DNA from: Zygnema circumcarinatum
Lineage: Eukaryota > Streptophyta > Zygnematophyceae > Zygnematales > Zygnemataceae
Reading direction: 5' to 3'
Assembly (NCBI GenBank): GCA_037447605.1
Contig: CM074812.1
Span: 292,807 to 356,806 of the forward strand
Length of the DNA stretch: 64,000 bases
Under the pieces are notes generated by a model. The model was not told the origin of the DNA, made no database searches, and saw only the letters and a list, made by a program, of their open reading frames with translations. The translations under genes were made by a program, and so were the position numbers. Positions 1-11,208 of this stretch are shown here, one piece after another. Numbering within the stretch: position 1 is the stretch's first letter; every line of letters starts with the position of its first letter.

Positions 1-165
1 AGACAAGGATATCATCGAGGTAAACCAAAACAAACTCGTCCATGCCGATGAACATCTCGTTCATTACAGCCTGGAAAGTCGCCGGAGCATTAGTCAATCC
101 AAAGGGCAACACCTTATATTGGAAATGACCAATCGATTGTCAGGAACGCGGTTTTGGCATCACGA
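1..165 (-). pseudogene. Ty3/gypsy reverse transcriptase fragment at the window edge
   Basis: Read on the minus strand, this encodes the stretch around the YLDD catalytic motif of a gypsy reverse transcriptase. It closely matches 7198-7345, including the words for [11 protein letters not shown]-like residues and the YLDDILVF segment. The frame is broken by small indels compared with that copy. The fragment runs off the left edge, and near 165 it joins a different retroelement segment, so it is a chimeric or rearranged remnant. Confidence 0.7.
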
Positions 166-169
166 CTAC

Positions 170-310
170 GTGGCGGTCTTGTTGTTGATGCGGGGACTCC
201 TCATTTTGTGCGGCTTCTCCCACTTCGCATCACCTTCGCCGGTTCAGCGTTCCAGTCGATGATGACATTTCCCAAACTCTCCACATTCCTCCTGGCCATT
301 TACTCACCAG
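170..310 (-). pseudogene. Start of a copia-type gag ORF, fragment
   Basis: On the minus strand an ATG at 299 opens a short frame beginning MARRNVESLGNVIID. Related sequence follows the same LTR family at 3751-3874 and at about 16505-16612. The position just downstream of an LTR and a degenerate primer-binding site suggests the N-terminus of gag. This identification is by position; the residues themselves were not matched to a known gag domain. The frame is lost by about position 225. Confidence 0.45.
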
Positions 311-2705
311 TGAACCTCTCGGAGATATGCCTGTGAGTCTACTTGAGAAAAGGATAGGAGAAAGCTCTCGGCTCACAAACTCATAATAATAATCTTATCG
401 CGCAAAATGAGGGCCCTCTCAAATAGCCCAATAAACTCAAAAGCCCACTACCTCGCAGCACAAGCAAGTGTAATGTTCAGCAACACGAGCATCAGCTTCT
501 CAGAGTCTACAATGTTGGTGCAAGGGGCAGCAAGAAAGGAAAGACACAAGGAAAGGGCAACACATGCCCTGGGTATCAGAGCTCAAAACTTTTCTTTTGC
601 TTCTCCTTGGGCCACATACCGCTTCCGCCACGATATGCCTTCTCGTCCACCTCTTGCCCAGTGCGCCTGTGAAACTAAACACGCCTCAACAAGTGCACTT
701 CTTCATCTCCTCCATGGTCTCGGCTCCTCAACTCCACGCTCCTCCAATGATCTCCTCGTGTGGAGCAACACACCGCCCATACAATGGTCGCCTCCACTCA
801 TCCTGCACACGTCGATCAACCTTACGAGGACTCCACATGACCCGAATGATCTGATGGTAAGGAGAAAGCCCACGGCCCTAAAAACTCCTTAAACTTCATG
901 AGTGTAATACAAGCTCCTTTAGGGGAAATCTACATAATCCTTATGCTAGATTCTCCCTCTCTCATGAAACACTATCCTATCCCTCTCATATAGATAGCTA
1001 CACCCCAGCTACCCGTGTAAGCACTATTTGCCTCCATGAACTCCTCCTCTACCTCTCAACACATGAGGGGACACACATCTGGCGCTCCTTCACTAAAGCT
1101 TAGCATGATGAGAGCTAGTTCCTTCACGACAACTTCATACACAAGGCGGACTCCTCTAGGCCTCGGCCTCGCCTACTCTTCCTTCTGACGGGGTCCCGTG
1201 ACACCCAACATTGAGGAGAGAGTGGTGGGTAGAGGCCAAGCTTGCTCCCTCTTAAACAATGGCGGCCCGTGACCACCGATGTCGCGTCCGCGGGCGCGAT
1301 AGCGGCGCATGCGTTCAGCGGCCAGGCAAAGCGGATTCGGCGGCGTATCGGATTCAACAGCGCGGCAGCGGGTCTCCGTAAACTGCGCGCCCGTACCGAC
1401 CTACCAAGGTAAATTAAAATCTTTATTCGCCCGCCCGGCCATTACCCGTCCGCGCCCAGCCGTACATATCCGTAGCCCATTTCAAGTCTTGACTTCGGTC
1501 CCTTCTCGATTGACCTCGATCCCCTTGTGGACGCACTAGGGTCCTTGATACGGCGTGCACGCCTCTGCATTCATTTCGCGAAGCGTCTTGGTCTCTGCGG
1601 CCAAACTTCCGTAAAGTAAGCCCGAACTGCATTAAATGCTCTGCCCAGCGACCCGTCATCTTCCGGCTTACGTGCGAATCCGCCTCTACGCGCCAGAAAA
1701 ATATCTTAGCGTCCATTAGATTTCCGCGCGTCGTCGCGTACGATTAGCCTTGTAGGTCAAATGCGGCCAGCAGCTCCCCACTTCGTTCAAGCACATTAGG
1801 TACACCCTTTGAATGCGGTCACAAGCCTAAAGCGTATTAATTCTACGCGACCCTAGACGCTACTGAACTGGTACCATGCCTAACCGATCACGGGCACCGT
1901 ATTGATCTTACACCAAACATGACCAGTCATGCATAACATTGTCCCTATACCACCACATTGATGTCCCGGACAACATTCATGCTAGGAACTAAGTACCAAC
2001 ACCTTGATGTACCCTATACATCAACATACAATAGCTACGTTGATAATCAGAAGTTAAAGATTAACAACCAAACAAAATAACACAACATATCTTGTAGCCA
2101 TAGCATCCGTGTAGCTACCACCATCTGACAAGCTCCCCAACTTGCTCCGGTAGCGGCGCGGGTATATCCGATCCTCATCTGCGGCGAAGTCGGGATCGTC
2201 GGCTCACCACCACGGATCCGTCGTTTTCCTCTGTCGGATCAGGCTGAAGCCTCTAGGCCAATCCGTCTTTGCGTAGGTAGGATCGACCAGCCTCGCGATT
2301 GATGACAGCGTCAAACTCAGCGTCGTCATGCGCCCAGCGGCACCATCGGCGCGCTCCGTCTGATGTGTGATGAATGCGCCTGGCCCAGGCATTTTGGCAG
2401 CGCATCTGTCAAGTCGAGTCGTTCAACCCAAAGGTTGGCCAGCAGCGCCCGGCGTCACTTTGATTAGCGCCAGTGCGCCCGTCGATACCCACATCTTCAA
2501 TTCGCTCAGCGGCGGCGTAAAGCATCCGAAAATCGCACCTTTCGATTTGTTGCGTGGCGCCTGCGTCGCCGACTCGATGCGGCGCGCCCTCTTCCCGCAG
2601 AGCCAAATGTCCGTACGCCCGCTACTAACTTAGCGCACATGCGCCGAAACACCGCCAGCAAACACACAACTAATGTTCGACAAAGCGTGTGCTAAGCTAT
2701 CATTT
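311..2705 (-). repeat. Copia-family LTR copy split by an insertion (311-513 and 2028-2705)
   Basis: The two outer parts align with the LTRs at about 11209-12034 and 16640-17525. Shared words include the ggataggagaaagctctcgg segment, the gataaactcaaaagcc segment and the GGCTCACCACGGATCCGTCG segment. The middle (514-2027) is foreign and is listed separately. The left edge carries a primer-binding-site-like stretch, as in the other copies. Confidence 0.65.
514..2027. mobile_element. 1.5-kb insertion flanked by a 5-bp duplication, nested in an LTR
   Basis: The LTR copy is interrupted here. The word ACAAT lies on both sides (509-513 and 2028-2032), while the related LTR near 16842 has it once, as expected for a 5-bp target duplication. 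The inserted ends are weakly inverted (gttggtg at the left, catcaac near the right). Near 571 there is a plus-strand GGTATCAGAGCTC, resembling the initiator-Met tRNA primer-binding site of copia elements. No intact frame was seen. It may be an LTR or a truncated LTR element. Confidence 0.5.
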
Positions 2706-2729
2706 TGCTAACGGTCAGATGGTACCTGA

Positions 2730-3750
2730 GGCAAGATCGGTGGAAGTGGTAAACACTGCGGCGGCGTGAGAGCGATCCAGCGAGATCATCGATACGTAGT
2801 AAACAAAAGCGGTTCTTTGCGGTGATCTTGTTGAGTCTTGGCGATAATCAATGCCGCATCCTGTGAGCCATCTTTTCTTCCCAACAAACAAGATGGGCGC
2901 CCCAAAGGGGCTCGGGCGGGTTATCCGGCCCTTTAAATGAAGTTGCCAGGCTGCTTTTCGCGTCTCCTCAGTTTCTTTTAGGGCTTAAGCGTCGTCGGCG
3001 CGTAAAGGCGGCCACCTTTCCGGGCTTTCAGAGGTTGTGTAACCCTTCTGCGATGGTGGCAACCCTCTTGGAAGGTCGTCGAGGGAAAACATCGCTGAAG
3101 CTGCGTCAACGAGGGTTGGATTTTGGGTGGAGCGGCGAGAGCACATCGTAGATGTGATCTGCGTTCTTGATCTTAAGGTCATGAGCATCCTCGATTGGTA
3201 CGCCATGACATGCACCATGAGCAGTGCAGCACTTCTTTAAACTGAAGGCTTTGGCCAATTCGTAAATTTGAGCCACGGATAAGGAGTAGCGGTAGCGATG
3301 GCGAGAGGATGTGGCTCTGCCCGAGTGCCGAGGGTAAGCACTTTATCGCGGCTATGCGCGAGAATGCAATGTCGGAACCGAGAAAAGTCCATTTTGTGCT
3401 TTGACCATGGTTAACGAAGCACTCCCAGAAATAACATCGTACCGGAGGCCAGTTGTGTCGAGGAAGACACTTCCTTTGCCGGTAAGTTGGAGCTTGATGC
3501 TTGAGTGTGGCGATGCGGAGATGCGGCCTTCGTCCATCAGCGAAAGTAACACTACGAGATAGGGGATACGTAATTGATTAAGCTTCTGGGTGAATCACGA
3601 GAGCTAACAAAGTTAGCATACGCTGATGCTCTAGCGATATATGGCGCGGTGGCCGATGGCTGAGCGGAAGTGAAGGTCGTAGCGCGATGGGCCAAGTTGG
3701 AACATGGAGAAGTAAGCACTATATCTCAGAAGGTTGAGGGGCAGTTGTTG
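2730..3750 (-). pseudogene. Ty3/gypsy pol fragment (second copy)
   Basis: This segment is a diverged copy of 7400-8420 in the chromovirus. Examples are the shared words ccatcttttcttccc and gggcgccccaaaggggctc. It therefore holds the minus-strand region upstream of the YLDD part of reverse transcriptase. Many small indels break all frames. It abuts a copia gag fragment at about 3750. Confidence 0.6.
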
Positions 3751-3890
3751 TTGGTGGAGGCACTCCTCATTTAACTGTGCGGCTTCTCCCACTAGCATCA
3801 CCTTCCATCCCGGAGTTAGCGTTCCGTCGATGATGACATTTCCCAAACTCTCCACGTTCACTCACTTAGCCCATTTTACTCCACGGTAGA
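3751..3890 (-). pseudogene. Copia gag start, left flank of the chromovirus insertion
   Basis: Related to 170-310 and 16505-16640. On the minus strand an ATG at 3874 is followed within three codons by a stop, and a second frame reads NVESLGNVIIDGTLTP. The last bases before the chromovirus LTR are GTAGA; the first bases after the other LTR are GTGAA. This looks like an imperfect 5-bp target duplication. Confidence 0.5.
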
Positions 3891-4605
3891 TATCACGGCC
3901 CGAAATCTAGCCCCTTGGTAGTGCTTGTATGATCACTTGAGAGTTCGGCAAAGAGAGAGGGAGAGAAGCAGTGGGGGAGCAGCGGGGACGGGCGTGCAGC
4001 AAACAATGCGGTACATGTTGGTTGGGTGGCGGCGATCACCCACGCCTATCGCTTCCCGTTGAACCTCTACCGGCGTGGAAGTTGGAGGCGAGGGCACAAT
4101 CCCGATGGCAAGCTGCCGTGGCAAGGTGGCCACAACGTCACGAATGCTCACCCGCGCGATATTAAGCGGCCCAGCAGCCTTGCTTGCATGCGTCACGTCG
4201 GTCTGCAGTCAGCGGAGCCCTACAGCAGCGCGGGAGCCCGACCGGCCCGATGTCAAGCCACCATCGAGGGTAACGAATTAACATGTGGGCGGGCGCTGAA
4301 ATTCAAAAAGAGGATGCAGGCGTGGCGAGGATCTATCGCTGAGACGGATTAGTCACGAGTGATGCGTCAGCAGCAGTCCCTCCTCTGGTGAGGAGGGAGG
4401 GGACCTTGGCTTGTGGCGATGGGGCCCATAAGTTATGTGGCGGCCATTTGGTGAACCGAGTTCAAGGTTGAACTAGGACCTCCCGCGTGATAGATCCCTT
4501 AGGGTATCCGATGCTCCAACGTTAGAATGCTGCATTGGATGGAAACATAGCCCGCGCGGGCTCTAAGTAACCCTTCCCCTTGGAATTGTGTAGCGTTGCG
4601 CTACA
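3891..4605 (-). repeat. Chromovirus 3' LTR
   Basis: Aligns with 10455-11188 over its whole length. On the minus strand it begins TGTAGCGCAACGCTACA, a 7-bp inverted repeat, and ends at GGGCCGTGATA where the other copy has TGACA. The purine-rich priming tract lies just upstream, at 4606-4616. A tRNA-like segment with Pol III box motifs lies at about 4460-4530. Confidence 0.75.
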
Positions 4606-4727
4606 TTACTCCCCCAATGAGAACAGACGCCTGGAATTCCGCGTGTGTGAGTAGTAAAGGCGGCCTAAGTAGTTTCAGCGGCAGGCGTGAACTCTGCGTG
4701 ATGTAGGGAGGGCTGTGATAATCACGG

Positions 4728-4925
4728 TCAAGTCCGCCTTTTCGAGTTCTTGGCGTGGGCGGCAAGGTACGCCTGGCAAATACTCTGGCGGCTGTACTCG
4801 CGTCTGAAGTTGATGAGCTCACGGCAATTGGTTAAGTTGCCCTCGGCTTCCCATGTGCTATGTTCAACCCCATAGCCCAACCACTTCACGAGGTATTCGT
4901 GACGGGAAGATCGACCCTTGCTCAC
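4728..4925 (-). pseudogene. Chromodomain at the end of the chromovirus polyprotein
   Basis: A 65-residue open stretch reads HEYLVKWLGYGVEHSTWEAE and then a GNLTNCRELINFRREY segment. The YLVKWLGY and STWE motifs are the chromodomain aromatic-cage region as found at the C-terminus of chromovirus integrases. There it is thought to guide integration to particular chromatin. The flanking frame is broken. Confidence 0.8.
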
Positions 4926-5499
4926 AAGACGGTGGGCTTGAATGGTTTCAACTAAGCGCCAAGTTCACCTTGAGTTCCAACGCGGTGCGGGGAAGGTGGT
5001 TGGATCACTCCCGTACATTTCACGGTAGACCTTTAGCAAGCCCATGAAAAGGCGGATGCACCTTCATGTGGGATGAAATTATCAACTTTATTAGCGACAT
5101 CATTGGTCGCTTCCGACCACGGAAGAGGTCGATGAAGCCGAGACCCACGGCTTCGTGTTCATACATAGCTTTGAGTCTCCAGATTCGTAAATCTTAGCAG
5201 CACCTCGCCGCCGTTGAAGGTGAGTTGAATACCGGTAATGATCGACTCGACGCTTTAGCCGGCGGGCATTTAGCGAGAATACTGCCCAGGTGCCCTACTG
5301 CGGCGCCTCGGACATTAGTCGGACAAAGATCATTGCTTGGCGGGGAGGTTGAGTCCCATCGTCCCTCTCGGCTTCGAGGATGCGGGGTTTTCTGTGGGCG
5401 CTGCATGTTCCCGCGGTCGGTGATCCCTTGGATTGCGAGGGGATTTAGAGGATCTTGGCCAAAATTCAGAAGAAGGGGTGGTACAATGGACTCACGGTA

Positions 5500-6200
5500 A
5501 GCATTATTGATGGCATACTCGACCCTTTGGGGCTGATTCGTCCCACCATGGGAGTAGGTCCACATAATGCCGGAGGCCAATCTCAGGGATCTGTTCACCG
5601 TTCGCGTCGGCCATCCAGTTTGCGGGTGGAAAGTACGTACTCAGCGCTGCTTGGTCCCCGACGATTTTGGTACTTAGTCAAAATGGCGGTGAATGCGTGG
5701 ATCGGTCCGGACACAATTTACGGTGAAGACCATCTTTGGCTCCTGCGCTGTCAGCATTACAACCGTCGCGATCGCAAATTAGGCCCGGTGATCTTAGTAG
5801 TTGGTTGCAAAATGTCACCCGTCTTCTTTGCGCCGTCGACAAAACGAGGATGGAGTCATACTTACGGTGTCACAAAAGAAGATCGCTGATCAGAGTCCGT
5901 ACCTGGTATCCATTTCGAAAAGGAGGTGTGAGGGTGCCGGCGGGCGAGGATCTGCCGGTGCGGGGTTTGTTTGCGTTGGCAGGGGTGAATAGCGAGTACA
6001 TAAACTGCCATCCCACCGAGTCGAGGACACCAGAACTCGGGAGGCGATTGCGTGGCGGGTTTTGGCAGCTCCATGTGACCTCGATGCGGAGGATCATGTA
6101 GCTCACCCGAGAATGGTACGTAAATGCCGATCCCGACGCCCAGGCGCGACCAACTGGCGCAGTGGAAGTAGTACGGGAATCGTCCTTAGACACCACTTTG
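5500..6200 (-). pseudogene. Chromovirus integrase core, frameshifted remnants
   Basis: In alternating minus-strand frames one can read pieces resembling the gypsy integrase linker: a CQRKQT-like zinc-finger end, a PAG step, and an ILV...DGAKKTGDIL-like stretch near the first catalytic aspartate. No single frame holds the domain. The call rests on the order between reverse transcriptase and chromodomain and on these short matches. Confidence 0.5.
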
Positions 6201-6855
6201 TCATATAGCCATTACATGGCCATCGAGACGGATCACCCGATATACCCCTCTGGATCATACATGCGAAATCCGGAGAAGCGAGGAGGGTTGAAACTAAATC
6301 GCTGGTGGAGGGATCTATGACAAAGCATCTTGGAGAGCCTTGAGGACGCTTCGGGGTTGGTAGGCCTCACCTGCATCATCTCGTTCCTGACACTTTCGAA
6401 TTAGGCGAAGCACCATCGAGGCCAGATCGCAGAACGCTACCGATTAAGGTTTGCTTTCACGATTCGGCGCAGGGCGATAAACCCAGCGGCGGTCAAACCT
6501 TTGGAGGAACTCGGAACCCGGCGTGCACGCCGCTGAGCGAGTGCGATTGGGTTGAGAGGAGCGTCGTGAAGCGGTGGTCGGTGACCCGGCGTGACGCGCT
6601 TTAAGCCTAAATAGCGCCTGCCGTGTCACCGAGGGCGTGATGGACCCATGCAGGTTCTTGTTACGATGAGAATAGTTAGCTTCGGCGGTTCATTTAGAAC
6701 TTTAAATACCGCCCGAAGGTTGGCCATCACGAGCGAGCGGCACCAAAGGCGAATCGAAGCATCACAAACCACTTCATAAAGGTTTGGGCCGGGTCGCTAA
6801 GCGGAAGTAAGGTGTATAGTGGCTTGAGAATGCGTAAGCGCCGCGCGCCGAATCG

Positions 6856-7345
6856 TCACGGCGTTGAGGGGGTCCATGTAAAGGGGACACCGGAACGTGT
6901 CAAATTAGTCAAGGGAGTAACCAACTTACTAAACCCTTGGATGAACTTACGAAAATAATTCGCAAAGCCCAGAAAAGACCTCAACTGATGCAAGTCAGTC
7001 GGTGGTGCCCAAGTTTCTACCGCTGAAACTTTGGCAGGGTCAGGCCGAAGGCCCTGATCATTGAGAATATGCCCAAGATAAAGCAACTCTCGTTGCATGA
7101 TGTGACACTTCTTCCTCTTGGCATATATTTGGTGTTTCCTCTGGGTCTCATACACTTTCCGAACATGTTCAAGTTGTTCCTCCTCCGTCTTACTGAAGAC
7201 AAGGATATCATCGAGGTAAGAAGCAAAACAAGCTTCGTCCATGCTATGAACATCTGGATTCATCCCGCGGCCTGGAAAGTCAGCAGGAGCATTAGTCAAT
7301 CAAGGGCAACACCTTATATTGGAAATGACCAATGTTAGGAGCGCG
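6856..7345 (-). pseudogene. Chromovirus reverse transcriptase, palm and thumb
   Basis: The longest clean piece is 147 residues. It contains YLDDILVFSKTEEEQLEHV, then LLYLGHILNDQGLRPDPAKV and LRSFLGFANYFRKFIQGFSK. These are the catalytic YxDD box and thumb of Ty3/gypsy reverse transcriptase, leading into the tether/RNase H part. The upstream palm (7345-7700) is broken by indels. A second copy of the YLDD part lies at 1-165. Confidence 0.9.
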
Positions 7346-8639
7346 ATTTTTGGCACATCGAACTAGTGGCCTTGGTCGATGATACCCACGAAAGCGAAGA
7401 TCAAGTGATGTAATGTGAACACTTTGGCTGGCGGTGAAGGCGATCCCGACCAGCAGATCATCGTCTGGTAAAAACAAATCGATTCTTTCTGATGATCTTG
7501 TTGAGTGTAGCGATGTCGATGCATCCCTCAACAGCGAACCATCTTTTCTTCCCGACAAAGCCGGGTGGGCGCCCCAAAGGGGCTCATTTGGAGTTACATC
7601 CACGGCCCTTTTCCGCGTAAAGTTGCCAAAGCGCTTTCGCATCCTCTCGGTTTTCCTTGGGACTTAACCGATGATCGGTAGCCAAAGCTGACTTTGCTTT
7701 CCAGGAAGCTCAAGAGGATTGTATTGCCACACCTCTGATGGTGTGACCCTCTTGGAAGGTCGTCGGGGAAGACATCGAACTCATTCAGAGGTTGGATCTA
7801 GAGACGGAGCGGCGGGAGCACATCCGTAGATGTGGTCTGCCATTCTTGATCGCCGTCACCAGACATCACCGATGGAAACGCCATGACATGCACCGTGAAA
7901 CGGTGCAACCCTCCTTCTTGCCTTGGCCATTTGCATAGCGGCGAGATAAGGAATATCAACTCTTATTACTTGCCCGGTGGATGTGGACTTACCCGGGTGT
8001 GTAGTGTAATGATGCGCCCTATTTGGCTGTGCGAGAATGCGGTGTGGGATGGAAAAATCGGTGGGCTTTTGACGTAGTTAACAAGCCTTTCCCCAAAATA
8101 ACATCCGTTAGAGGCGGTTGTATGAGAAGGCGCTTCTTTGCCGGGAGTAGGATTGGAGCTTGATCTTGAGTGTGTGATGCGGAGATCTGGCGCTAGCGTC
8201 CATCCCGAGAAAGTAACACTTTTGAATGGGGATCATGGTCAGCAAACCTCGGGTGAGCCAAGGAACTAACAAAAAGTAGCATACGCTTGATATCTAGCGG
8301 TAGAAGCTGGCTGGGTGGCCGATAGGCGACTGGAGTGAAGGTCTCATGGCTTACGTGATGGGCAGATGGAACATAGATGCGTATATCGCGGTTGAGGAAT
8401 GACCGTCCTCCACACCAATGTGTAGGGTGAGCCAACCAGCAAGCTGGTGGATCCTTCCATCTCTTGCACCAACGAGTGCCCTTTCCTCAACTGTTTCACC
8501 AACCGCCAAGTGGCGTTGGGAAAAGTCTGGCTTGCCAATCTTTGAGGAACCCGGCAATGCGGCCAAGTGTGGGAAGTATCATAGGAACAAGCAAGGCATA
8601 CATGGCGTCTCATCAGAACATACCATCCCCATGACATTG

Positions 8640-9808
8640 AGAATTGAAACATGCCACTAGCCGCGCATCAGCCATCCACCACCGCATAAGCCTAGAGTCA
8701 CCGGCGGTGGCGGGGAAAAGGACATGGAATCGGGGAAGCGCATGACACACAGCGAGATGCGTGCACCCCGAGGTCTGCCCGGCAAGTTAAAGCATGTGGT
8801 GGACCTAAGCCACAAAAGTCCCTTAACATTGACGGCAACTGTCCTCCCATCCCCTAACCTGCTTACTCCACCAGCAGCGACTCCTAAACTGCTGGTGGGT
8901 TGGGGTTTTCCGGCCCCTTGCCCTTCCTGTCCTTGGAGTTCAGAGGGCAATCTCGGGCCTTATGCCCCTCCTTGCGGCAACGGAAACACTTGTTCTCCCG
9001 CTGCATCTTCTCCATTTCCTCTGGAGTCAACTTCTGCGGCCGTGCAGTGGGTGGGCGGGCAGCCATTTCCGGCTGCTTCCGCTTGTTCTTTCCTGCCAGT
9101 TTGGCAGGAGCTGAGGGTCCCGCCTTCCACGGCCCTGTCACGTCGCCCGACTGGGGTGGGAAGGGGTGCATAAGCCTGCGGCCGGTGTGTGAATGGTACG
9201 CATCAAAGTCTGATTTCCAGTCGTGAGGGTCAGCGGTTTTGAGTGGAGTGGTTAGTTTCGCTAAAATTTTGCTTTCTCGGTGTGGCCGAGCCATTCTGAA
9301 GTGGAAAGAACTTCGACTGTCCGGGGCTTGTGAGTGGTGATCACGAGCACCACTTGTCGCGGAGTCTTTCCTTGAAGCGCTTGGCGGCCCATTGCTTAGA
9401 GTTTTGGACCATGTTGCGAAACTTATCCGGGCCTCCAAAGCTAGGGATCAAGATCCCAAAGTGTTTGATAAGTTCATCTGAACTTAGCCCCAATAAATCC
9501 CCGATCTCATGAGGAAGAGGCCTCCTTACACCCATTGTCTGGCTCCTCACGAGTCTTTGGAAATAGCAAAGCTTACCTTTGGAGAGAGAGGCGGTTGGTC
9601 TGAAGGTAGCCCTTCGTTTGACCCAACCACTGCTCAATCGAGCAGTCCGTGGTAGGATGTTCGCCCTAAAAGGAAAGCGGGGCCACTTTGGCCCGATTCC
9701 GTCGGGCATCCTCAGTAGGTTGCGGGGGAGCAGTCCGAGGACTGGGATCTCCCCCGCCCCCAGCAGCTGCCCCAGACGGGGGTCCCCCACTGCTGGGTGG
9801 TTCGTCAC
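8640..9808 (-). pseudogene. Chromovirus gag with CCHC zinc knuckle
   Basis: Two overlapping minus-strand frames (9808-9341 and 9438-8884) hold the gag C-terminal half. The zinc knuckle CFRCRKEGHKARDC (about 8993-8950) has perfect CX2CX4HX4C spacing and is followed by basic and proline-rich residues. A frameshift near 9400 separates the two parts. Below 8900 comes sequence shared with 17700-18000, probably the protease-proximal region. The same zinc knuckle recurs at about 18100, in the second gypsy fragment. Confidence 0.8.
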
Positions 9809-10454
9809 CCCCGTGGGGGTGACTACGCCAGAGTGGAAAATCCGGGGGTGGGACTTCTAGAGTACGCCCGTGACGCCCGATTTGAAGGCGTCGGAGCCGG
9901 GGCGGCGGCTAGGAGATGGTTTTGCTACTGGCCTTCCCGAGGACTGCTTGCGTCCACTTGCCTCTACGGCCGAGGAGGTTAGGGGCATGCCTTCTGCGAT
10001 CCTCAGAACTGTCCGCCAGGCCGAGACTCCCATTGGAGCGTGTCCCTGGCGGCGGACGTGAGCTACATGGCCGTCCACACGCCTGCGATACGAGGCCATG
10101 GTGGCGGCAGCGGCTCAACACTGCACCCATCCGCTCTCCCGGTTAGGTCGATCTTCTTCTCATCTTGAGGCGCCCAGAGTGATGTGGGCCCGATCGTAAG
10201 GATACGTGGCGGATTACTTGAGGCGGCCCGGCTCGGTGAAGGCGGCGATCACGGATGACCTTGGTCGCTCCAGTGGGCTGGGCCAGGCCCCTCCCGTAGA
10301 GGATGGCGCGGTCTCGATGTCTCCTCCATCACCTGCCGTCGAGGAGCGGTGGTGGAGGTGAGCCCCGAGGGCCCCAGGTCCCTACGGCGCGGCGAGTGGT
10401 CCTGCATGACCCAGCGGTTCCTTCCCAAAAGAAACGAAACCGGCTACGTGCAAA

Positions 10455-11188
10455 TGTCACGGCCCGAAATCTAGCCCCTTGACCCGTGCCTTGTCGATCC
10501 CGCCGAGTTACGGCAAGAGAGGAGAGAGCGCTTCGAGTGGGGAAGCGGCCGGGGCGGGCGTGCAACCGTATGCCAGTATGTTGGTTGGTGGCAGCGGTCA
10601 CCCAGCGCCCTATCGCTTCCCGTTGAACCTCTACCGGCATGGAGATTGGGCGAGAGGCTGTCAATGGCAAAAGCGCCGCGTGTCCCTCTCGACACCGCAA
10701 AAGTGGGAAGGTATGCTGTCACGAATGCTACGCCCGCATTCAGCGGCCTTTGGCGCCCAGCAACCTTGGCCGCTGGCAGCGCGCCTGCTACGTCGGTGCC
10801 GGTCGAACCTACGGCAGCGCAGGAGCGGCAAGCGATATCGTACCATCAGTCAGCGTTAACAAGCGGACGGGCGGCCGAGAATTCAAAAAGGGGATCGGTA
10901 TGGCCGAGATCCCAACTCAGCGGAGGACGGATTGGTCAGGTAGTGCTTAGATCCAGCCGTATTGATCCTCTCTACAGTGAGGAGGGGGACCTTGTGGCGT
11001 GGGGCCCATAGAGATTATGTGGCGGCCCCACGGGTGAACCAGTTCTTATGGTTCGAACTTAGGACCTCCTTCGTCCTATAGGGTATCCGATGCCTTAACC
11101 GTTAGGTACTGCATTGGATGGAAACATAAAGCCACGCCGGGCTCTAAGTAACCCTTCCCCCTTGTGGTGACTGTAGCGTTTCGCTACA
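10455..11188 (-). repeat. Chromovirus 5' LTR
   Basis: 734 bp, starting TGTAGCGAAACGCTACA and ending CCGTGACA on the minus strand, so it has TG...CA ends. It pairs with 3891-4605. The two differ by many substitutions and small indels, so the insertion is old or the sequence is error-rich. A tRNA-like segment (about 11045-11115) contains GGTTAAGGCATCGG and, 40 bases on, a GTTCGAACC box. Confidence 0.75.
11045..11115 (-). other. tRNA-like segment with Pol III A/B-box motifs inside the LTR
   Basis: Minus-strand order is AACGGTTAAGGCATCGG (A-box-like, resembling the D-arm of Leu/Ser tRNAs), about 40 bases, then CTAAGTTCGAACC (B-box core GTTCGAA). The sister LTR has the same layout at 4460-4530 with a more decayed B box. 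A complete acceptor stem was not found, so it is not called a tRNA gene. Confidence 0.4.
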
Positions 11189-11208
11189 GTGAACCTCTCA
11201 GAATATGC

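Larger units (their letters stand above)
3891..11188 (-). mobile_element. Ty3/gypsy chromovirus, degenerate but near full length
   Basis: About 7.3 kb bounded by two related LTRs (3891-4605 and 10455-11188). Read on the minus strand the order is 5' LTR, gag with a CCHC zinc knuckle (about 9808-8884), reverse transcriptase with YLDD (7345-6856), integrase remnants (about 6200-5500), a chromodomain (4925-4770), a purine tract (tgggggagtaa, 4616-4606) and the 3' LTR. This order, with a chromodomain last, is that of chromoviruses. All coding regions carry frameshifts and stops, so it is unlikely to be autonomous. It sits inside copia sequence, with GTAGA/GTGAA at the borders. Confidence 0.8.

Noticed and set aside
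407-892. 161-residue plus-strand frame near the left edge
   Set aside because: It crosses an LTR and the border of an insertion; no family features.
11045-11115. A functional tRNA gene
   Set aside because: No closed acceptor stem and the sister copy has decayed boxes; kept only as a tRNA-like segment.
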